From NCBI GenBank assembly GCA_023433265.1, contig JAEZDR010000054.1:1-6017 (forward strand): a stretch of DNA of 6,017 nucleotides. Reading direction: 5' to 3'. Shown here in pieces: positions 1 through 5,435 of the stretch (position 1 is its first letter; each line of letters starts with the position of its first letter). The notes under the pieces are model-generated. The model did not search any database and was not told the DNA's origin. It saw only the letters and a program-made list of their open reading frames with translations. This DNA comes from Bacteroidota bacterium (GTDB lineage Bacteria > Bacteroidota > Bacteroidia > Chitinophagales > Chitinophagaceae). Made by a program: the position numbers and the translations under genes.

Positions 1-602
1 CCATATTAGGGCAGGAAAGAGAAAGGCAACAAATAGGAAGAGAACTACATGATAATATAAACCAGGTTTTAAGCACGGTTCGTATGTACCTAGAGATATT
101 CCTCAACGGCGATGGCAAGGAACGCGACCTGGTAATGAAAGCCTTTAAAAACGTAACTGAAGCTATCCAATCTGTCCGCGAGTTGTCGAAACACCTCGTA
201 ACGCCAACCTTGAGCGATATTGGGATAAATGAAGCGCTTAAAGAGCTGATGGATGACTACCGTGCGAATAAGCAGCTCAAAATTATGTACCAAAGCAAGA
301 TGGAAGGGGAAATGCCTGAGCATCTTGCCTTGGTTGTCTTCAGGGTGGCCCAGGAACAATTGAACAATATATTGAAACATGCAGAAGCAAGGAATGTGCG
401 TGTTTTACTTGATGTTAATAGCCACACTGTACTTGAGATAGAAGATGACGGCAAAGGCTTTGATATAACGAGGCGTTGCAGGGGCATAGGGCTACAGAAC
501 ATTAAAAACAGGGTTGAGTTTTACAAAGGGTCGGTCCAGATCAATTCTGCGCCGGGGAAAGGATGTAAATTAGTAGTAAGAATTCCAATATCTAATATAT
601 AA
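1..602 (+). CDS. Sensor histidine kinase, HisKA_3/NarX-LytS type, 5' truncated by window edge
   Basis: The reading frame is open from base 3, so the ATG at 84 is internal and the gene starts outside the window. Visible in order: the dimerisation/phosphoacceptor H-box ERQQIGRELHDN at about 21-56, with the phosphorylated His codon at 48-50; a helical stretch ending in the conserved LVTPTLSDIGINEAL (about 198-239); then the HATPase_c domain with N-box QEQLNNILKHA (351-383), G1 box DDGKGF (444-461) and G2 box GIGLQNIKNR (483-512), ending at TAA 600-602. This is a complete transmitter core of the HisKA_3 family, which autophosphorylates on His and passes phosphate to NarL/FixJ-type regulators. The sensor part (PAS, TPR, 7TM or other) is not in the window, so the stimulus cannot be guessed. 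The response regulator begins two bases after the stop, so the two are almost certainly co-transcribed partners. Confidence 0.95.
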   Translation, partial: ILGQERERQQIGRELHDNINQVLSTVRMYLEIFLNGDGKERDLVMKAFKNVTEAIQSVRELSKHLVTPTLSDIGINEALKELMDDYRANKQLKIMYQSKMEGEMPEHLALVVFRVAQEQLNNILKHAEARNVRVLLDVNSHTVLEIEDDGKGFDITRRCRGIGLQNIKNRVEFYKGSVQINSAPGKGCKLVVRIPISNI

Positions 603-604
603 AA

Positions 605-1243
605 ATGAACAAAGCAACGATCGTAGTGGTAGATGACCACAAAATGATTAGAGAAATGTGGATGCAAATGTTTGCAAGCCACCCCACTGCTGAAGTGATA
701 GGGGAGAGTGGTGAATACAATGAAGCGATACAACTTATTTTAGCAAAAAGACCCGACATTGTATTGCTTGACATCAATCTTCCTCCACACTCAGGGATGG
801 ATGCTGTTCCTATTTTGCGGAAGCATGTTCCTGGTGTAAAGATTATTGCGGTGTCCATGCATAACCAGCCGGCGTATGCCAAGAAAATGATTCAACTAGG
901 TGCAAAAGCATACGTAACAAAGAACTCATCGCAGAAAGAGATGTTCAAAGCAGTAGAAGAGGTGTTGCATGGCAGGACTTTCATTTGTTCTGAAATCAAA
1001 GAGAAGATTTCGGAGTTGTTTGTAAAGGGCGAAGAGGTTGTTCACGACGTGAAAGGGCTTTCACTTCGGGAGATTGAAATAATTAAACTCATACAAAATG
1101 GTCTATCGAGTAAAGAGATTGCTACCCACCTCAGCATTTCAGTAAGGACGGCTGAAGTGCATCGTCATAACATTTTGAAGAAACTACATCTGAAAAACAC
1201 TGCCGCACTAATTAATTTTATCAATAACAATTCCCTGGTGTAG
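605..1243 (+). CDS. NarL/FixJ-family response regulator (REC + LuxR-type HTH)
   Basis: A 212-residue protein of the usual size for the family. The receiver domain (about 4-120) has the acidic pair D10/D11, phosphoacceptor D56 in VLLDINLP, the switch residue S84 and K106 in the AYVTKN segment, so all phosphorylation residues are present. The C-terminal DNA-binding domain (about 150-207) has the LuxR/GerE signature: LSLREIEIIKLI, then SSKEIATHLSISVRTAEVHRHNILKKL, which contains the recognition helix. Known role of the family: phosphorylation by a HisKA_3 kinase promotes dimerisation and DNA binding by the HTH. The gene starts two bases after the kinase stop, and its leader is A-rich (aaaa before ATG) without a Shine-Dalgarno, as is common in Bacteroidota. 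It is followed by a strong hairpin terminator, so it is the last gene of its operon. Target genes cannot be deduced from the sequence. Confidence 0.96.
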   Translation: MNKATIVVVDDHKMIREMWMQMFASHPTAEVIGESGEYNEAIQLILAKRPDIVLLDINLPPHSGMDAVPILRKHVPGVKIIAVSMHNQPAYAKKMIQLGAKAYVTKNSSQKEMFKAVEEVLHGRTFICSEIKEKISELFVKGEEVVHDVKGLSLREIEIIKLIQNGLSSKEIATHLSISVRTAEVHRHNILKKLHLKNTAALINFINNNSLV

Positions 1244-1275
1244 CCTCAGAAGAAAATAGACTAGAGACTTATAAA

Positions 1276-1301
1276 AAAAATCCCGGCAGGCCGGGATTTT
1301 T
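1276..1301. terminator. Bidirectional intrinsic terminator between convergent genes
   Basis: A perfect GC-rich stem, TCCCGG (1281-1286) with CCGGGA (1291-1296), encloses the four-base loop CAGG. It is flanked by A8 on the left (1273-1280) and T5 on the right (1297-1301), so the stem can extend by five A-T pairs. Read rightward it ends in a U-run after the response regulator; read leftward it ends in an eight-U run after the membrane-protein gene that stops at 1324. It therefore serves both convergent units. Confidence 0.9.
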
Positions 1302-1323
1302 GCATTAAGTATGTTAAGCTTGA

Positions 1324-1890
1324 TTAAGCTGAAGCAAGTTTTTTATTAGCGGCGCGTGCTATAGCCCAGGTGCCGAAGAATAGCGATGCAAACAAAGCTG
1401 TTGCAATTAGATTATTCTGGTAAAAGGGAAGAGCGTCGTTGTAGCAAAGCATTAAACCTTCCATTGTTTGAGGGCGTTGTAAACCGCCGACCCCACTAAA
1501 CCAAACAAAGAAGTTAGATAGTAAAAAGTATGTAGTAGGTGCGGAGAATGTTGCTAAAGCAATTTTTGCAAGTTTAAGTTTGCCGGCCATGAAGCCAAAG
1601 CAACTCATGGCAGTAAGGAGAATATAGTTGGTTACCTGTCCTTCATAAATGCCCTTCATAGTGGTAACATTGTACCTGAAAAGAACTTCGAAAAGCATGT
1701 CGGAGATAAACATGGATAACAATGGCATTGCAAAAGCCCATTTCTTGTCTCGATAAAACAACGCACCGCTAAAAATGGCGATGGCCAGTTGCGGGGCAAA
1801 GCCCATAGGCCTGCCGGGGATAAGACGGTATAAGGCAGAAACAAGAACAAGAGCCGATAACGTTAATAGGATATGGTTAGATCTTTTCAT
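1324..1890 (-). CDS. DUF6580-like multi-pass membrane protein (putative transporter component)
   Basis: A 188-residue, very hydrophobic protein with about six predicted membrane segments (roughly residues 6-23, 31-46, 52-70, 87-103, 108-128 and 160-180). I match it by eye to the DUF6580 family of putative transport proteins, which resemble substrate-binding S components of ECF transporters. Family-like features are RLIPGRPMGFAPQLAIAIFSG near the N-terminus (residues 22-42), the MPLLSMFISD segment (55-64), SNFFVWFSG (125-133), PQTMEGLMLCY (140-150) and ALPFYQNN (153-160). The substrate is unknown and no ECF ATPase or T component is in the window. The gene lies 34 bases downstream of manA on the same strand but has a good Bacteroidota-type promoter of its own, so it need not depend on manA transcription. 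The ATG at 1888-1890 is the only sensible start, because it precedes the first helix by a short basic segment (MKRSNH). Membrane nature is sure; the family call is moderately sure. Confidence 0.82.
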   Translation of the reverse strand: MKRSNHILLTLSALVLVSALYRLIPGRPMGFAPQLAIAIFSGALFYRDKKWAFAMPLLSMFISDMLFEVLFRYNVTTMKGIYEGQVTNYILLTAMSCFGFMAGKLKLAKIALATFSAPTTYFLLSNFFVWFSGVGGLQRPQTMEGLMLCYNDALPFYQNNLIATALFASLFFGTWAIARAANKKLASA

Positions 1891-1909
1891 ATCGTTTAAA
1901 TTAGAGTTG

Positions 1910-1938
1910 CAAATTTAGCGGTTTTTAAACAGGAACAA
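1910..1938 (-). promoter_or_regulatory. Putative Bacteroidota-type promoter for the DUF6580-like gene
   Basis: On the minus strand a -7 box TAAATTTG (1910-1917) matches the Bacteroidota consensus TAnnTTTG. A TTG at 1936-1938 sits 18 bases upstream, within the usual spacing for the -33 element. The -7 box ends 19 bases before the ATG, predicting a leader of roughly 15 bases. The -33 part lies inside the last codons of manA. Confidence 0.55.
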
Positions 1939-3118
1939 AAGCTTTAAACATCATTGACTTATCCACCGAAGTGAGTTCGTAAGTTGTATTCGCCGCAATG
2001 CCAATCACTTCTCCTCTTGAAAAGGTGATGCCCTCAACGGATATCTCCCCTTCCAGCACTAACCACATTTCGAAGGAGCGGGAGACTGCCCTATAAGAAC
2101 TGCCCGCGCGAACGGTGACCTGGCTTATGGAAAACTCGGCAGCAGGACAGATGAAAGCTTTTTCAATATCAGAAATCATTTGTCCGGTAAGTAATTGCGG
2201 ACGTATTCCTTCGCATTTTGTAAGCTTTACTAATTCTTTCGGATCTATGTGTTTATCTGTTAGGCCTCCCCTGATAACATTATCGCTATTAGCCATAAGT
2301 TCGACATTCTGACCCTGTAGGTAGGCATGCGGTACTCCTGCTGCCTGGAAGATGGCTTCGCCTTTTTTTAAATGGACGAGGTTGAAAAAATAAATTGAGA
2401 ATATGCCGCGATCTAAATTGGTTAGCCGGGGCTGTTTTTTGAACAGTTTGCAAAGCCACCACCCCGGATCTGAGGGTGAGAGTTGATCTGCTCTGCCGAG
2501 TTCGGTTTCCACTAGCGGTTTCAAAATCTTATCTACCGTGTCCTGCGAAATGTTCATTATATAGGTATAAAGTCCATTGTAGCTTTGCTGGGTGAATATG
2601 GGAAGTAATTCGAAAAATGAAGGGTACACCTCCAGCGTAGAAAGCAATTGTTCTTTTTCCTTAAAACCATGAAGTAACCAAAAGTCGGATAGAGCAACCA
2701 TTACTTCCGGCTTGTGATTCCTGTCTTTGTAGTTCCGCCCGGGATTGTCAGCCGCGATGCCTTTTGCTTCTTCTTCCCGGAAACCAGCAATAGCCTGTTG
2801 TTTAGTTGGGTGTACCTGAATAGAAAGCATTGCATCCACATCCAAGACCTTGAAAAGATAAGGTAACTCATGAAACTGTTCTGCCACTGCAGAACCAAGC
2901 ATTTCTTCTTTATAACTATCTATCCATTCAAGAAGAGAAATACGTTGTTCGTTAACTTGTATCCATGAAGGGCAGAGCCGGTGGGTTCCCATCCAAAGTT
3001 CAGCATAAGGTTTTGCATCCTCGTTGTGCTGACCTACGAGGTTAGGAATAAATGTTGTGCCACCCCATGAATAATGTTGAACTCTTGGAATAACTTTGAA
3101 TATCTTTTTTTGAACCAT
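1925..3118 (-). CDS. manA: Mannose-6-phosphate isomerase, class I
   Basis: A 397-residue cytosolic zinc enzyme that interconverts mannose-6-phosphate and fructose-6-phosphate, linking mannose use and GDP-mannose supply to glycolysis. Class I (ManA/PMI) hallmarks are clear: N-terminal VQHYSWGG (residues 13-20), YAELWMGTH (38-46), SIQVHPTKQQA (99-109) with zinc ligands Q101 and H103, HKPEVMVAL (135-143) with ligand E138, and GVPHAYLQGQNVELMANSDNVIRGG (261-285) with ligand H264 and the conserved catalytic Arg R283. The C-terminal cupin-like part (about 330-397) completes the fold, and the length is normal. The start is fixed by the conserved region beginning at about residue 7; no other in-frame ATG occurs before residue 43. 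The start codon is only 15 bases from the oppositely directed yraN start. An A7 run covers codons 3-5. Confidence 0.96.
   Translation of the reverse strand: MVQKKIFKVIPRVQHYSWGGTTFIPNLVGQHNEDAKPYAELWMGTHRLCPSWIQVNEQRISLLEWIDSYKEEMLGSAVAEQFHELPYLFKVLDVDAMLSIQVHPTKQQAIAGFREEEAKGIAADNPGRNYKDRNHKPEVMVALSDFWLLHGFKEKEQLLSTLEVYPSFFELLPIFTQQSYNGLYTYIMNISQDTVDKILKPLVETELGRADQLSPSDPGWWLCKLFKKQPRLTNLDRGIFSIYFFNLVHLKKGEAIFQAAGVPHAYLQGQNVELMANSDNVIRGGLTDKHIDPKELVKLTKCEGIRPQLLTGQMISDIEKAFICPAAEFSISQVTVRAGSSYRAVSRSFEMWLVLEGEISVEGITFSRGEVIGIAANTTYELTSVDKSMMFKAFVPV
3091..3098 (+). promoter_or_regulatory. Putative -7 box for yraN, inside the start of manA
   Basis: TAACTTTG fits TAnnTTTG and lies 35 bases upstream of the yraN ATG, within the first codons of manA read on the other strand. 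No TTG is found 17-23 bases upstream, so the promoter is only half supported. Confidence 0.35.
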
Positions 3119-3119
3119 T

Positions 3120-3129
3120 TAAGCGCTTA
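3120..3129. repeat. 10-bp perfect palindrome between divergent start codons
   Basis: TAAGCGCTTA is its own reverse complement and fills most of the 15 bases separating the manA and yraN start codons. Its place between two divergent genes would suit an operator, but a palindrome of this size can also arise by chance. Confidence 0.4.
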
Positions 3130-3133
3130 GGTT

Positions 3134-3490
3134 ATGACAACAAATTTAACCACCGGTGCCAGAGGGGAGACACTTGCTGTGCAATATCTGCAAAATAAGG
3201 GTTATAAAATACTTGAAAAGAATTGGCGGTGTCGACACTGGGAGATTGACATCATTGCCAGCAAGGGCAACATGCTCCATATTTTCGAGGTTAAGACGAG
3301 AACTAACTTAAAGTATGGATACCCTGAAGAGAGCATTGGTTATTCGAAAATGCAAAGTCTTCGGAATGCGGCGGAAGAATACCAGTATAAACATCCTGAG
3401 TGGAAATACCTGCAATTTAATGCGTTGGCAATCTTATTGAGGCCTTCCAGCGAAATAGAATATATGCTGATTGAGGACGTTTACTTTTAG
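3134..3490 (+). CDS. yraN: YraN family (UPF0102) nuclease-fold protein
   Basis: A 118-residue protein of typical UPF0102 length. Family pattern: GARGETLAVQYLQNKGYKILEKNWR (residues 8-32), EIDIIA (37-42), FEVKTR (51-56), YPEESIGYSKMQSLRNAAEEY (63-83) and a final FNALAIL (95-101). The acidic/Lys set E12, E37, D39, E52 and K54 corresponds to the restriction-endonuclease-like core (E...E-x-D...E-x-K). The cellular role of YraN is not firmly established; a DNA-processing nuclease role is inferred from the fold. Two deviations: the residue before EID, often Gly, is Trp (W36), and the usual Asp of the late FDV/FDI motif is Asn (N96). The core acid residues remain, so the protein is probably still functional. 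The start agrees with the family's N-terminus; a weak AGG lies just upstream. It is divergent from manA and 53 bases upstream of the amidase gene. Confidence 0.93.
   Translation: MTTNLTTGARGETLAVQYLQNKGYKILEKNWRCRHWEIDIIASKGNMLHIFEVKTRTNLKYGYPEESIGYSKMQSLRNAAEEYQYKHPEWKYLQFNALAILLRPSSEIEYMLIEDVYF
3141..3148 (-). promoter_or_regulatory. Putative -7 box for manA, inside the start of yraN
   Basis: On the minus strand TAAATTTG, a perfect TAnnTTTG match and the same octamer as the box before the DUF6580-like gene, lies 22 bases upstream of the manA ATG and within the first codons of yraN. No TTG at the expected -33 spacing was found. The predicted transcription start falls near the yraN start codon. 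Confidence 0.42.
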
Positions 3491-3522
3491 CGCTGATTAG
3501 AAGGTATGATGCTCCTTTAGGT

Positions 3523-3530
3523 TAAGTTTG
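3523..3530 (+). promoter_or_regulatory. Putative -7 box for the yafV-nagA pair
   Basis: TAAGTTTG fits TAnnTTTG in the 53-base gap after yraN and ends 13 bases before the GTG start, which would give a leader of about 5-10 bases. A -33 TTG at 17-23 bases is missing (only TTA at 3497-3499), so an independent promoter is possible but unproven; read-through from yraN is the alternative. Confidence 0.35.
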
Positions 3531-3543
3531 CAAAAAGCAGAAA

Positions 3544-4335
3544 GTGAACACGCTTACAGTGACCCTTGTTCAAGCCGACCTTGCCTGGGAGGACAAGGAT
3601 GCCAACTTGCGGAAATTTACCCGCATTATAGAGGGAATAACCGATAAAACAGAGTTGATTGTATTACCTGAAATGTTTAGTACTGGATTTTCCATGAATC
3701 CTGAGCGATTAGCAGAGACAATGGAAGGAGAAACAGTCTGCTGGTTGAAGGAAATAGCTGCACGCAAGGGTGCGATTGTAGCCGGGAGCCTGATGATTGA
3801 AGAGGGCGGACACTATTTTAACCGTCTTGTTTGGATGCTACCCAATGGCAATTACGGTTTTTACGATAAACGACATTTGTTTTGTTATGCGGGGGAGGAT
3901 AAGCATTACAGTAGGGGTGACACCCGGCTGATTGCGTCGGTAAAGGGGTGGCGTGTTAATTTGCAGGTTTGTTACGACTTGCGATTTCCTGTTTGGGCAC
4001 GACAGCAAAAATCAGATCATGAAGGCCCGGAATATGATGTATTGCTATACGTTGCCAATTGGCCAGAACGCCGAAACCACGCATGGAAAAGTTTGTTGAC
4101 AGCAAGAGCGATAGAAAACCAGTGTTATGTGGTTGGTGTAAACAGGGTAGGTAATGATGGCAATCAAATTTACCATAGCGGGGATAGCATGGTGTTGTCT
4201 CCCCTTGGAGAAGTGCTTCATCATGTAGCCGACAAAGAAGAAGTATATACTATCACTTTACAGAAGCAAACATTAGAAACTGTAAGGGAAAAATTTCCTT
4301 TTTGGAGAGATGCAGACTCTTTTACAATTTATTAA
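3544..4335 (+). CDS. yafV: Omega-amidase YafV/Nit2-like, nitrilase superfamily (GTG start)
   Basis: A 263-residue cytosolic hydrolase with the nitrilase catalytic triad: E43 in VLPEMFSTGFSM, K109 in YDKRHLF and C143 in VCYDLRFPVW. The motifs YVANWPERR, LLTARAIENQCYVVGVNRVG, GDSMVLSPLGE and the C-terminal REKFPFWRDAD follow E. coli YafV closely along the whole length. Known function of the group: hydrolysis of omega-amides of 2-oxo acids such as 2-oxoglutaramate, giving the oxo acid and ammonia (metabolite repair, linked to glutamine transamination and methionine salvage). The start codon is GTG: an in-frame TAA at 3523-3525 lies upstream with no ATG between, and the conserved LTVTLVQADLAW begins at residue 4, so the start must be here. 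Its stop TAA (4333-4335) shares the final A with the nagA ATG, suggesting translational coupling. Exact substrate not proven by sequence. Confidence 0.93.
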   Translation: MNTLTVTLVQADLAWEDKDANLRKFTRIIEGITDKTELIVLPEMFSTGFSMNPERLAETMEGETVCWLKEIAARKGAIVAGSLMIEEGGHYFNRLVWMLPNGNYGFYDKRHLFCYAGEDKHYSRGDTRLIASVKGWRVNLQVCYDLRFPVWARQQKSDHEGPEYDVLLYVANWPERRNHAWKSLLTARAIENQCYVVGVNRVGNDGNQIYHSGDSMVLSPLGEVLHHVADKEEVYTITLQKQTLETVREKFPFWRDADSFTIY

Positions 4336-5435
4336 TGAAGGCATTTAAGGCATCAACTATTTATACCGGTGCGGATGTGTTGCATAGCCATGCCGTGCTG
4401 GTAGATAATGGACGAATCCATTCTGTTATACCCTCAGTGTCTGTAGATGCTGCTATACCCATTGTGGATTACGGTACTTCCTCGATCTCGCCTCCTTTTA
4501 TTGATTTACAGATATACGGAGCATCCGGAAGACTGTTTGGCGAGGATACGTCAGTTGAGACGCTGGAGGCAATGTACAAACATTGTGTTGCAGCCGGCAC
4601 GGGATGGTTTTTGCCAACAGTAGCTTCAAACGATATGGCGGTTTATTATGCCGCGATTGACGCAGTACGAAGTTATTGGGCTAAGGGTGGCAGCGGTGTA
4701 TTAGGCCTGCACATAGAAGGCCCCTGGATTAATCCTGCCCAAGCGGGCGCACAGCAAAAAGATTTAATTGTAGCAGCCGATTCTTCAGCAATGGAAGACT
4801 TGCTTCGTTATGCCGGCGATGTAATTCGCATGATAACGCTTGCACCAGAATGCGTGACACGAGCGCAGATTTCACTTATCCGAGATCATAATATCGTTGT
4901 GTCGGCCGGGCATAGCCAGGCTGACTATGCATTAGCTTACGACGCGTTTGAAAATGGAGTGGGAGCAGCCACTCACCTTTACAACGGGATGGTACCATTT
5001 CACCACAGATCCCCGGGAATACTTGGCGCTGTTTTTATGCATCCGGTAGTGAAAGCGGGCATCATTGCTGATGGAATTCACGTGGATTATATTGCATTAG
5101 CGGTTGCCAAGAAGCTGCTAGGCGAAAGGTTGTTTATCATAACGGACGCGGTGACTCAGTCAAACGGCGTTTACCCTCACAGGCTGGTGGGCGACCATTA
5201 TGAGATAGATGGAGTGTTAAGCGGATCGGCCATTACCTTGTTACGCAGCGTTAAGAACCTTATTGAGCACGTTGGTATAGAGAAAGCCGAAGCGTTAAGG
5301 ATGTGTAGCCTGTATCCTGCACGGTTGTTGGGAAAGGGAGACGAGATGGGTATGATTAAGAAGGGCTACCCGGCAACGTTTATCGTAGCAGATGACAAAA
5401 TGGAAAGTGCAGAATTAATTACTAATCTGTTTTAA
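4335..5435 (+). CDS. nagA: N-acetylglucosamine-6-phosphate deacetylase
   Basis: A 366-residue amidohydrolase-superfamily enzyme that converts GlcNAc-6-phosphate to glucosamine-6-phosphate and acetate in the cytosol, used in amino-sugar catabolism and cell-wall recycling. Signatures, numbered from the ATG at 4335: SPPFIDLQIYGASG (about 52-65), GLHIEGPWIN (124-133) with metal ligand E128, SAGHSQADY (190-198) with H193, ATHLYNGM (212-219) with H214 and N217, IIADGIHVDY (243-252) with H249, and IITDAV (268-273) with the catalytic D271. The HxH pair of two-metal relatives is Q59-x-Y61, so this is the single-metal E. coli-like type. An ATG at 4302 would add 11 unrelated residues and a 34-base overlap; the 4335 start matches the family N-terminus (MKAFKASTIYTG) and gives a TAATG junction with yafV. 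The 3' end overlaps the convergent S41 gene by 14 bases. No nagB is visible nearby. Confidence 0.95.
   Translation: MKAFKASTIYTGADVLHSHAVLVDNGRIHSVIPSVSVDAAIPIVDYGTSSISPPFIDLQIYGASGRLFGEDTSVETLEAMYKHCVAAGTGWFLPTVASNDMAVYYAAIDAVRSYWAKGGSGVLGLHIEGPWINPAQAGAQQKDLIVAADSSAMEDLLRYAGDVIRMITLAPECVTRAQISLIRDHNIVVSAGHSQADYALAYDAFENGVGAATHLYNGMVPFHHRSPGILGAVFMHPVVKAGIIADGIHVDYIALAVAKKLLGERLFIITDAVTQSNGVYPHRLVGDHYEIDGVLSGSAITLLRSVKNLIEHVGIEKAEALRMCSLYPARLLGKGDEMGMIKKGYPATFIVADDKMESAELITNLF

Noticed and set aside
84..602. Histidine kinase starting at the ATG at 84
   Set aside because: The same frame is open upstream to base 3 and encodes the essential H-box with the phosphoacceptor His, so 84 is internal.
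90..882. Minus-strand open frames under the kinase and regulator genes
   Set aside because: They lie opposite conserved HATPase and receiver motifs and have no recognisable domains or start signals.
3105..3111. T7/A7 run at the start of manA as a possible slippage or frameshift site
   Set aside because: The frame is intact and the A-rich early codons (CAA AAA AAG) are usual in this phylum; nothing indicates programmed slippage.
4302..4334. Upstream ATG at 4302 as the nagA start, adding 11 residues
   Set aside because: The extra residues (MERCRLFYNLL) are the end of yafV read in another frame and do not resemble any NagA N-terminus; the ATG at 4335 fits the family and gives a normal TAATG overlap.
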